64,000 nucleotides of DNA, taken from Lantana camara. Taxonomy: Eukaryota; Streptophyta; Magnoliopsida; Lamiales; Verbenaceae. A program made the translations under genes and the position numbers. Position 1 is the stretch's first letter. Each line of letters opens with the position of its first letter. Location: NCBI GenBank assembly GCA_037501455.1, contig CM074859.1:89796894-89860893 (forward strand). The letters are read 5' to 3'. Shown here piece by piece: positions 23,268 to 34,290 of the stretch. Below the pieces are notes generated by a model. That model saw only the letters and a list, made by a program, of their open reading frames with translations, did not search any database and was not told the origin of the DNA.

Positions 23268-25653
23268 ATGCCTCCGAGAAGAGATCATCACCGTGATAGG
23301 TCTCCGGGCCATAGACATCACCGGGATCATTCCCCACAAGCCGAGAACAACATGGAACCTGAGGGATTCATGGCAAGATTATGTGCATATTTGGATACTC
23401 GGTATCGCCAGAATACACCTCCGGTTGTCAATCACGAAGGAGGGCAAGTCACTCACATTCTACGGGAGTTTAGGAATCAGAACCCCCCCAAGTTTGAAGG
23501 TGGGAATGATATTCAAGCCGAGGAGTGGCTAATCCAAATAGAGAGGATTTGGGAGTTGATACCGTGTGAAACCGTTGAGAAGGCAAGGTGCACCCTCACA
23601 ATGGTGCAAGGTCAGGCTTACAGTTGGTGGACTAGCATCCGAGCCGGTTTGGATGCCGCCGGTGATGAGATTAATTGGGAAACATTCACTCGGGAGTTTC
23701 GTAACAAGTACATTCCAATCGCCGCTAGCCACCGAAGACTCCAAGAGTTCATGGACTTGGAACAAGGTGAGAAGACGGTCACCGAATACATTGATGAGTT
23801 CGACCGTTTGTCAAGATATGCTCCCAACATTGCCAACGAAGACCGCCACAAGGCTTTGAAGTTTCTTCGATGTTTAAGAGAAGATATGAAGGATGCACTC
23901 GAAGCGGTTGATACCGATACTTGGGCGTTAGTCACCGAGAAGGCTTTGAAAGTGGAGGATCGAGTGGTTGCTAGGAGTAGGAGGACTTCTCAGGCCTTAC
24001 AGGGTTCTAGCTCGGGAGGTCAGAACAAATATGGAAAGAGGCCGGCTTACCAAGCTTTTACACCGGCAAAGCCTCAAAACAAGCAATTTAAGCCAACAGG
24101 ACAAAAGGCTCAACCTCTAGCATTACCAGCACCACCTCAAGTCCAATGCAATTATTGCAAGGGTAATCATCTCGTTGAAAATTGCTTCAAACTTCACAAG
24201 AGGTGCTACGGTTGTGGCTCGCCGGATCACATGCTTAATCAATGCCCGAACAAAAGGCCAGGACAGGCAGCGGGGAACAATCAGAGGCCCGCAATTCAGG
24301 CTAGAGCTTATGCACTTGGGGCCGAGGAAGAGGAAGCTGCAGATCTTGATCCTAATGCCGTGATTGAAGGTACCGTAAGCATTCATGGCACTACATTTCA
24401 TGCATTGTTCGATCCCGGGGCATCTCATTCCTTTATTTCTCGGGATCTTGCTTCTTCGTTGTGCTTGCCTGTTACCCTCTGTGCGTATGATTATGTGGTT
24501 AGTTCGCCTCTTGGCGGTAGTCTTGTTACTTGCAGGATTTATCGGGGTTGTCCAGTGAGTTTTGAAGATAGGGTTTTTCTCGTCGATTTGATTGAGATGC
24601 CGATGAAGAGGTATGGCGTAATCCTAGGAATGGATTGGTTATCTGAACATGGGGCTCAGATGGATTGTCGGGAGAAGAAAGTTTCTTTTGGTTCAGTGGT
24701 GTTTAAGGGCGAGAAGGTGAAGTCAAGCCCGTTTATTTCTTTCGTTGAGGCGAGTAAACTGGTCTGGGACGGTGCGACAGGTTTCGTGGCCTATCTTTTG
24801 AATAGACCGAAGGATCAGGCTAAACTTAAGGAGACGGAGGTCGTGCGAGAGTATGCCGATGTATTCCCAGAGACATTGGGTTCTTTGCCACCCGATAGGG
24901 ACATCGAGTTCGTAATCGACCTTTATCCCGGAGCAGAGCCTTTCTCGAAGACTCCCTACAGAATGGCTCCTGCAGAATTAAAGGAGTTAAAGACGCAGCT
25001 TAATGAGCTTCTAGCTTGCGGTTACATTCGTCCGAGCATTTCTCCGTAGGGTGCTCCCGTTCTATTTGTAAAGAAAAAGGATGGAACGCTACGAATGTGT
25101 ATAGACTACCGCGAGTTGAATAGGATGACCGTGAAGAACAAATACCCTTTACCTCACATCGAGGAGTTATTTGATATTCTGCAAGGCTCGAAAGTCTACT
25201 CCAAGTTAGATTTGAGACAAGGTTATTATCAGCTGCGGATTAGGGAGGAAGATATTTCGAAGACTGGTTTTAACACAAGGTATGGACACTTTGAATTCGT
25301 CGTCATGCCATTTGGATTAACTAACGCTCCAGCCCTATTTATGGATATGATGCACCGAGTGTTCAGGCCTTTTCTCGACAAGTTCGTGGTGATCTTTATA
25401 GACGACATTCTGGTGTATTCAAGGTCGGCTGAAGAGCATGCCCAACATCTACGGATCGTCTTGGAAACTTTGAGGGAACATAAGTTGTATGCAAAGTTTA
25501 GCAAGTGCGAATTCTGGATCGACCGAGTTATGTTTTTGGGACATATAATTTCAGGTGATGGGATTGAAGTTGATCCATCTAAGGTTGAGTCCGTGCTTCG
25601 TTGGGAGAGACCGAGAAATGTCTCAGAGATCCGAAGTTTTCTTGGGTTGGCCG
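23268..25653 (+). pseudogene. gag-pol of Tekay-like element C: one stop, cut by element F
   Basis: The frame starts at the ATG at 23268 (MPPRRDHHRD). Gag covers about residues 60-230. Two CCHC-type knuckles follow: C294-C297-H301-C306 and C313-C316-H321-C326. The protease has FDPGASHSFIS near 381-391, the DPG form usual for this clade. RT begins near 560, with FIDDILVYS encoded near 25397-25423. One codon, the Trp of the usual P-W-G-A-P block, is TAG (25047-25049). Otherwise the frame is open until 25653, where the minus-strand LTR of element F interrupts it in the SFLGLAG motif. The remainder of C (RNase H, integrase, 3' LTR) is not recognisable at the far side of F, because F's other end is itself lost. 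Confidence 0.92.
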
Positions 25654-28143
25654 TGTAGCACCCGGAACGCTAGGCGCCACATCCCCCGCACTATAGGCTC
25701 AGTCCACATATGAAACGGGCAATTCATACATGAACCGAATCTATAGCGAACGGGAGACAATAAAAAAAAACACAAGGCTAGGCGGGCACCCTCAAATAAT
25801 ACCAGAACAACTCAGAGCAATAAAATAGCGGAAGCCAAAAGCATTCAATATATATATAGGTACCATATTTACATATTTACTTATAGGTACCGACCAATCA
25901 TAACATTACAATATCCATCCAAGTATAATTCAAGATTTACTACAAAAAAACAAGTATCAACACAAGTACAATGTATGAAGGTGCAGTGCTAGACCCGAAT
26001 AAAAGATACGAGACTCTAATTCCCGCCTAGCATGAACCTGCAAAACTGAAAAGTTGAGGTGTCAGTCTAAACGGACTGAGCGAGGGGTATAAATAAATAT
26101 ATGCGCACATACATGCAAGTTATAATTTCGGGTAATATTTTTAGAAAATCACAACACCTAGTAAGATAAAAAGGTACTATCGCCCGAGATTACAACTAAT
26201 TCAATTTATCAATTAATTCGGTTCAATACAATCAATATGTGGCCCGGCGAGTGAGGGCAATTCTCCAACCTTACTCCGACCGTGTACAATCAATCAATTT
26301 ATTAGGTGATTAGGTGATCAAGCAATTATTTACTGTGCACAATTAGCAGTTTCAGTGACTCCTTCTTCCTCCGGGTGATGGTGGGATTGCAAGGCCCCAC
26401 CATCCAATCAGTCTGGGCAGAGGGTACATGAATCCCTAAGCCCGGAACTCCTTCCTCCCCTAATCTCGTAGGGGGTTCAGGGGTCATCCCATTTGGTGAG
26501 GATAGCACTCGAGTTACCCGTCAGCCCATGCTTTCCCGGTTGGCTCGAGCCACTATCCTCGGGCCCAAAGTGTAATTCAATACTCGCCCAATAGAATCAA
26601 TCCGTCAATCAATCAATCAATTTTGTCAAATCATTTGAAAGTCATAAAGTTCGCAAACTATAGATATATATATATATATATTTTGGCCGAAATAGGCACA
26701 TAGGGGTTGTAAGGGTTCTATTTATCTAGAATTTAAACCTCACCTTGACAGCCAACCAAAAAGAAGCAAGAGAGCACCCTACTGAGCGGGCTCCTCGAAA
26801 CCGGGACCGTGATCTGTGCAAAAAGGACAAGTGTGTAGTAAGACTCGACTCGAATGAACCAATTATGACGAACGGCAAAGTCATGCGCCAATATGTTATG
26901 CAATAACGATTTATTGAATGTCAAATACGAGCATGATTGTCAATAAACCAAGTATATAACACATACACGTACAACCAAGCACGCAAAACAACATGCGTGA
27001 AAACAAGGAGTGACACACCCGTGCCACCAAAACACACTAAGCCGTGACACCCCCGTGTCACGGTACAGCGGACCAAAAGTGGGAAAAGGAAGGTGACACG
27101 CCCGTGTCACCAAAACAAGGCAAGCCGTGACACCCCCGTGTCACGGTACAGAGAAACCACACCAGCCAACCTGCACCCCCGTGTCACCCAAAACAAAGCA
27201 AAGGTGACACGCCCGTGTCACCTGTGCATGACAGAAAAACAGGGGAGAAAACAGGGGTTTCCATGCAAAACCAACCCAAACACCAAATTCAATCCAATAT
27301 AAATGCTCCAACACAACATATACATAATATACTTCAACTATACAACAATCAAACCAATAAATATGCATCAAATCACCAAGAATTAGGCCCCAAAACCCCA
27401 TAATTATTCATATACACCAACTTTTACATATCCTCATGTTTCATGCAAGAAATGGAAGAAATATGAGCCAAACATGCTTCTAATCATGACTACACATAAA
27501 AGCATCAAGCTAACATTAAACCCTACTCATATGCTCAATCAAGGATTTCAAATATTCCCCAATATCTACCTTGAAATGATAGAAGAGAAATGATGAGGTG
27601 AGGATGTGGTGATGTTGATGATCTAGCTTCAAAGTTCCTCAAAATAGCTTGGATTAGATGAAATCTTCCTTCTTCTCTCTTGAATGTGTAAGGACCGATC
27701 CTTAGGGGGTGTGTGTGTGATGTTCTTGTGTGTATGTAATGTATGAGAGTGTTGGAAGAGATGCATATACTAGATATATTATATCATCCACTAAACATAA
27801 CAAATGTCCCCAGTTTGCAAACAAGTCCCTAGGTTATTTAAATGAATGCAATCAAGTATCATCCCTACCTAAAAGATCCATTAGCTCCAATCCAAGTCAT
27901 GCAATTGAGTCCATAATTTCATGAAATGATCAATTAAGGTCACATAATACAATTAAGCACACTATCACTTAATTAATGAATTTCACATTAAAATCAATTC
28001 ATAAAAATACATAGGAATGTATATGGCACACAATAATATAATGAAATCATAATAAGCAAGTAAATATATAAAATCAAACTCCCAACTCCCGAAGACCCGC
28101 ACGTGGCGTGCTTACCTGAACTTCCAGAATTTGGGGCGTTACA
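25654..28143 (-). repeat. 3' LTR of element F
   Basis: 2490 bp. On the minus strand it runs from TGTAACGCCCCAAATTC to CGTTCCGGGTGCTACA. It contains a TA microsatellite (26663-26681) and a palindrome array (27011-27222). It is the same subfamily as the LTR of element H (47052-49547). Confidence 0.92.
27011..27222. repeat. Palindrome array in LTR F (GTGACAC...GTGTCAC)
   Basis: CCGTGACA...TGTCACGG occurs at 27043-27064 and 27125-27146. GGTGACAC...GTGTCACC occurs at 27093-27112 and 27203-27222. Degenerate units lie at 27011-27028 and about 27172-27189. The centres alternate between ccccc and gccc. Confidence 0.88.
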
Positions 28144-28180
28144 ACTCTCCCCCCTTAAAAGAATCTGGTCCCCAGATTCA
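28144..28180 (-). other. Polypurine tract and adjacent stem-loop of element F
   Basis: On the minus strand the stop codon is followed by GAATCTGG-GGA-CCAGATTC (28161-28179), then TTTTAAGGGGGGAGAGT and the LTR. Confidence 0.82.
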
Positions 28181-31100
28181 TTGGTCGGATGAAAATAACT
28201 CCGGGTGAAACTTCTTCATCTTCTCTTCCGGTTCCCAGGTCATCTCCTCAGATTTGTCACTTCGCCATAACACCTTCACCATAGAAATATTTCGATTCCT
28301 TAACTCTTGATATTTCCTGTCCAATATTCTGACCGGCTTCTGCACAAAAGATAAATTCGGTTCCAACTCCACTTCTTCAACGGGGAGAATTTCGGTTTCA
28401 TCCGGATAATACTTCCTGAGTTGAGATACATGAAAAACATTGTGAATTCCGGTAAGATTAGGAGGTAGGTCCACTCGATAAGCTACTTCCCCAATTCTCT
28501 CGATAATCTCAAACGGACCTAAGTAACGAGGATTCAACTTTTCTCCCTTTCCAATTCTAGAAAATCCCTTTCGAGGAGATACCTTCAAGAAAACCCGGTC
28601 CCCCACTTCAAATTTGAGATCCCTCCGGCGAATATCGGCATAACTCTTCTGTCTATCTTGTGCAGCTTTCATCCGTTGTTGTATAATCCGAACTTTCTCA
28701 ATCATGGCTTCCACAGCCTTCGAGGATTTTTCAAGCTTTCTCCCTTTCTTGGCTCCTTCCTGTTTTGACCATTTCCACTCTTCCAAATCAAAGAATAACG
28801 GCGATCTACATTTCTGCCCATACAACAATTCATACGGAGCCATACCAATCGTTGCCTGAAAGCTATTATTGTAAGCGAACTCCACTAAAGGAAGTTGATC
28901 ATGCCACGAAGTTTGGAAATCCAAGGCACAAGCTCGAAGTAGATCTTCCAAGTACCGAATAACCCTCTCCGATTGCCCATCAGTTTGTGGATGAAAAGCC
29001 GTACTGAACTGAAGCTTTGTACCCAACAACTCTTGTAACTCTTGCCATAACTTCGAAGTGAAACGGGGATCTCGATCCGAAACAATACTCACCGGAATAC
29101 CATGAAGCCGTACAATCTCCCGGTTGTAAATCTCAGCCAACTTCCGAATCTTGAAAGACATTCTGACCGGTAGAAAATGAGCAGATTTTGTCAGACGATC
29201 CACAATCACCCAAATACTATCGAATCCACCCTTCACTCTAGGTAACCCGGATATAAAATCCATCGTCACCTGTTCCCACTTCCACTCAGGAATAGGTAAC
29301 GGCTGAAGAAGACCTCCCGGTTTCTGGTGTTCGGCTTTCACTTTCAGACAAGTGAGACAACGCTTCACAAACTCTGCTACATCCTTCTTCAATCCACGCC
29401 ACCAATAATACTGTTTGAGATCCTTGTACATCTTATTCCCTCCAGGGTGAATTGAATAAGCTGACTTGTGAGCTTCCTCGAGCAATACCCTTTTCAAATC
29501 ATCGGGTACTACTACTCGGTTCTTGAAACGAAGAAGACCGGTTTCATCGAACCCAAATGGGCTCTCCGGATCCTCTCTAGCCTTAGAGACCAGTCTCTGA
29601 ACTCCCGGATCCTTTCCTTGAGCCTCAAACATTCTGTACTTCAAATCCGGATAAATGGAGATATTAGAAACTCGAGCTCTAATCACAATAGGCTCAACTC
29701 CCTTACTTGTACATATTTCCAAGTTCGAAACACCCACTTTCCTACTTAGAGCATCAGCAACTACATTAGCTTTCCCGGGATGATATTTGATAACACAATC
29801 ATAATCTTCTAGTCGCTCCATCCATCTCCGTTGCCTCATATTGAGCTCCTTTTGTGTGAAAAGATATTGGAGACTCTTACGATCGGTGAAAATCTCAAAC
29901 GACACCCCATACAAGTAATGTCTCCACTTCCCGAGTGCGAAAATCACGGCAGCAAGCTCTAAATCATGTGTCGGGTAGTTCTTCTCGTGATCCTTCAACT
30001 TCCGTGAGGCATAAGCGACAACCTTGCCCTTCTGAGTTAATACACTTCCCAAACCTTCCTTCGACGTGTCAGTATACACAGCATATCCCTCTGGACCCTC
30101 TGGAAGAGTTAACACTGGAGCAGAAACCAATCTCTCTCTCAAAACATCGAAGCTTCTCTCACATTTCTCATCCCAATCATATTTGACATCCTTCTTAGTT
30201 AACCGAGTCAAAGGAGCAGCGATCTTAGAGAAATCTTGCACGAATCTTCTATAGTAACCTGCCAATCCTAAGAAACTTCTAATTTCGGAGGCGTTCTTTG
30301 GTTTCTCCCACTTCAACACCGCTTCAATCTTCGATGGGTCAACCTCTAATCCATTCCCCGAAATAATATGACCCAAAAACCCTATCGATCCAAAACTCTC
30401 ACTTGCTAAACTTCGCAAATAATTGATGCTTCTTCAATGTTCTTAACACCAATTTGAGATGCCTTGCATGTTCCTCGGCTGATTTAGAGAAAACCAAAAT
30501 ATCATCAATGAAGATTACAACGAACTTGTCAAGAAACGGCTGGAAAATTCTATGCATCATGTCCATAAAAGCGGCGGGAGCATTTGTCAATCCAAAAGGC
30601 ATGACCACGAATTCATAATGCCCATATCTTGTGTTAAAACCCGTCTTCGGAATATCCTCCGCTCGAATTCGTAATTGGTAATACCCTTGCCTCAAATCAA
30701 GCTTCGAATATACTTTAGACCCTTGGAGTATATCAAACAACTCTTCAATATGGGGAAGAGGATATTTATTCTTAACGGTCATCTGATTAAGCTCCCGATA
30801 ATCAATACACATTCTTAGAGTACCATCTTTCTTTTTCACGAATAAAACTGGAGCACCCCATGGCGACGAGCTCGGTCTTACATACCCAACTTCCAAAAGA
30901 CCATCAAGTTGCACTTTTAATTCCTTCAATTCTGCCGGTGCCATCCTGTATGGAGTCTTGGAATAAGGTTCGGCATCCGGATACAAATCAATCATAAACT
31001 CTATCTCCCTTTCCGACGGTAACGAATCCAACCTCTCGGGAAACACTTCGGGAAACTCTTTAACTACCTCGGTTTCCTCCCATTTCACTTGATCCTTCGA

Positions 31101-32624
31101 TTGATTAAGAATATAGGCTATAAACCCTGTAGGCACCCTCTTCGAACTTTGACCCGTAACAATCTCAGAGCCGAGACTAACTTTCTTGGCCCGGCAATCA
31201 ATAGTGGTGTAGTGCGTGTACAACCAATCCATACCCAAGATAGAACCATACCGAGCCATAGGCAACTCAATGAAATCCATTGAGAAAACCCGACCCTCAA
31301 TACTCACCGGCACCTCTCGAAAAACCCGGTTAGTTTCTATAATACCACCAAAAGGAGTACTAACCACGTAGCATGCATCAGAATAAGTAACACACAAGGG
31401 CAATTTAATAGAAACATCACAAGAAATGAAGGAGTGAGTGGCTCCCGGATCAAATAAAGTGTGTATGTTGATGCCATGAATACAAATGGTACCTTCAACA
31501 ACGGCAGCCGGGTCCACGTCTGCATCATGTTCCTCGGCTTCCAAGGCATAAGCACGGGCCCTAATCAACGGTCTCTGTCCCCCAGGCGGCAGATTACGTC
31601 GATCCGGACAAGTATCCACCATATGATCGGCAGCCCCGTAAATTAGGCATAACCCTAGACGCCTTCGGTAATTATCATAGTGATGTGTAGGTTGCCCGCA
31701 AAAAGTGCACTTAGGCTTCTCCGGTGGTGGCGGTATAACCGATGGCTGAGGAGCCTTATGGACTGGCCCTTGTGGTTTAAACTTCTTCATAGGGCCCTTA
31801 AACTGAGGAGGAGCGGTATCATAAACCATCGGCCTCTTGCCGGCATTGTAACCCGATCTTGACCTGGAACCTGAACCCTGTCCCGTCCTAAAGGAAGACC
31901 TCCGTGCAACAACCGAGTCTTCAACCTTAAGAGCCTTGGTAGTGGCCTTCTTCCAAGTGCTTGTGTTAACCGCTTCAATTGCCGCTTGAATATCCGGCCT
32001 CAAACCTTGTACAAATTGCATAGCCTTGTGGAAGTCGTCGCTAGCAATGTTAGGGGCGTATTTGGACAACCTCTCGAACTCGGCTATATACTCCGAAACT
32101 GACCTTCCTCCTTGTTTAAGCTCAGTAAACTCCTTAAGTCTTCTAGTGCGCTAAGATGGCGGAATAAACTTATTCTTGAACTCTCTTTCGAATACCTCCC
32201 ATGTAATTTGCTCCTCGGCAGCATCCAAGACAATTTTGGTACTCTCCCACCATGAATATGCTTCTCCCTGGATGAGGGTAAGAGTACACTGGGCCTTTTC
32301 CCGAGACTCACATGGAATAAGTTCCCAAACTCGTTCAACTTCTTTAAGCCATTGCTCGGCTTGAATATCGTTCCCCTTTTGGAATCTAGACGGATGTTGA
32401 TTCTGAAATTCCCTTAAAATAACGGAAATAGGTGCTTGTTGTGGCGGTGGAGGAGCTGGCGGCGCTGGAGGCACATAATCCCTTAGCCTCTGATCCATGA
32501 GTTGCACCATTGAATTTAAGAAATCTTGGGGTTGAGCTGGAGGTGGTGGAGGAGGGGTTCGAGCACGCCGGTGATGACGTCGATGTCGAGGAGAATGATC
32601 ACGGTGATGTCGGTCACGAGCCAT
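28178..32624 (-). pseudogene. gag-pol of Tekay-like element F, two stops and a frameshift
   Basis: It starts at the minus-strand ATG at 32624 (MARDRHHRDH). The proline-rich N-terminal gag ends at an in-frame TAG (32151-32153). The frame then continues through gag, a degenerate knuckle region, protease ([11 protein letters not shown]) and RT (FIDDILVFS) to a TGA at 30399-30401. A small indel just after that shifts the frame. The next piece (28178-30400) holds the end of RT, RNase H ([10 protein letters not shown]), and integrase with its zinc site, [15 protein letters not shown] and HPQTDGQSE. It closes with a chromodomain-like tail ending MTWEPEEKM. The lesions sit at two places only, so most of the protein sequence is well conserved. 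Confidence 0.92.
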
Positions 32625-32844
32625 CCTGAAATTCGAACACTTTACATGCATGTTTGATTAACAAGTGCAATGAGTGTAATTACAACACACAATGTAATCC
32701 AACCACATAGTCACATAATCCAAGTACTTCAAATAGAATCAAATAAGTTCAAATAGGTTGCAAGACTCTCAAATAATCAATTAATCCTATGCCGTACAAC
32801 TTAGACTCACAAGACACGACACTAGAGTCGCGGTTTTACAACCG

Positions 32845-32857
32845 GGCTCTGATACCA
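32845..32857 (-). other. Primer binding site of element F (initiator Met tRNA)
   Basis: The reverse complement reads TGGTATCAGAGCC, eight bases from the 5' LTR end. Confidence 0.9.
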
Positions 32858-32865
32858 CCTTGGGA

Positions 32866-33868
32866 TGTAGCACCCGGAACGCTAGGCGCCACATCCCCCG
32901 CACTATAGGCTCAGTCCACATATGAAACGGGCAATTCATACATGAACCGAATCTATAGCGAACGGGAGACAATAAAAAAAAAACACAAGGCTAGGTGGGC
33001 ACCCTCAAATAATACCAGAACAACTCAGAGCAATAAAATAGCGGAAGCCAAAAGCATTCAATATATATATAGGTACCATATTTACATATTTACTTATAGG
33101 TACCGACCAATCATAACATTACAATATCCATCCAAGTATAATTCAAGATTTACTACAAAAAAACAAGTATCAACACAAGTACAATGTATGAAGGTGCAGT
33201 GCTAGACCCGAATAAAAGACACGAGACTCTAATTCCCGCCTAGCACGAACCTACAAAACTGAAAAGTTGAGGTGTCAGTCAAAACGGACTGAGCGAGGGG
33301 TATAAATAAATATATGCGCACATACATGCAAGTTATAATTTCGGGTAATATTTTTAGAAAATCACAACACCTAGTAAGATAAAAAGGTACTATCGCCCGA
33401 GATTACAACTAATTCAATTTATCAATTAATTCGGTTCAATACAATCAATATGTGGCCCAGTGAGTCAGGGCAATTCTCCAACCTTACTCCGACCGTGTAC
33501 AATCAATCAATTTATTAGGTGATTAGGTGATCAAGCAATTATTTACTGTGCACAATTAGCAGTTTCAGTGACTCCTTCTTCCTCCGGGTGATGGTGGGAT
33601 TGCAAAGCCCCACCATCCAATCAGTCTGGGCAGAGGGTACATGAATCCCTAAGCCCGGAACTCCTTCCTCCCCTAATCTCGTAGGGGGTTCAGGGGTCAT
33701 CCCATTTGGTGAGGATAGCACTCGAGGTACCCGTCAGCCCATGCTTTCCCGGTTGGCTCGAGCCACTATCCTCGGGCCCACAGTGCAATTCAATACTCGC
33801 CCAATACAATCAATCCGTCAATCAATCAATCAATTTTGTCAAATCATTTGAAAGTCATAAAGTTCGCA

Positions 33869-33908
<40 letters not shown>

Positions 33909-34290
33909 GCCGAAATAGTCACATAGGGGTTGTAAGGGTTCTATTTATCTAGAATTTAAACCTCAACTTGACAGCCAACCAAAAAGAAGCAAGAGAGCAC
34001 CCAACTGAGCGGGCTCCTCGAAACCGGGACCGTGATCTGTGCAATAAGGACAAGTGTGAAGTAAGACTCGATTCGAATGAACCAATTATGATGAACGGCA
34101 AAGTCATGCACCAATATGTTATGCAATAACGATTTATTGAATGTCAAATACGAGCATGATTATCAATAAATCAAGTATATAACACATACACGTACAACCA
34201 AGCACGCAAAACAACATGCGTGAAAACAAGGAGTGACACACCCGTGCCACCAAAACACACTAAGCCGTGACACCCCCGTGTCACTTTACA
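32866..34290 (-). repeat. Truncated 5' LTR of element F
   Basis: It follows the 3' LTR from TGTAGCACCCGG to the second palindrome of the array (ending about 34284), then diverges. The TA microsatellite at 33872-33902 is longer than in the 3' LTR. The missing part is the promoter-proximal 5' portion of this LTR. Confidence 0.9.

Larger units (their letters stand above)
25654..34290 (-). mobile_element. Tekay-like gypsy element F, nested in element C, 5' LTR truncated
   Basis: The 3' LTR is complete (25654-28143), the internal region runs 28144-32865, and the 5' LTR starts at 32866. The 5' LTR follows its partner closely until about 34284-34290 and then stops, about 1.1 kb short. Over the shared 1.4 kb the two LTRs differ at roughly 20 positions in my reading. 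F is therefore fairly young, and younger than the element it sits in. The left flank is GGCCG; no matching duplication can be expected at the truncated end. Confidence 0.9.

Noticed and set aside
27011..27222. Regularly spaced palindromic repeats that look a little like a CRISPR array
   Set aside because: The spacing is irregular, the repeats are imperfect and alternate between two forms, there are no cas genes, and the array lies inside a plant retrotransposon LTR.
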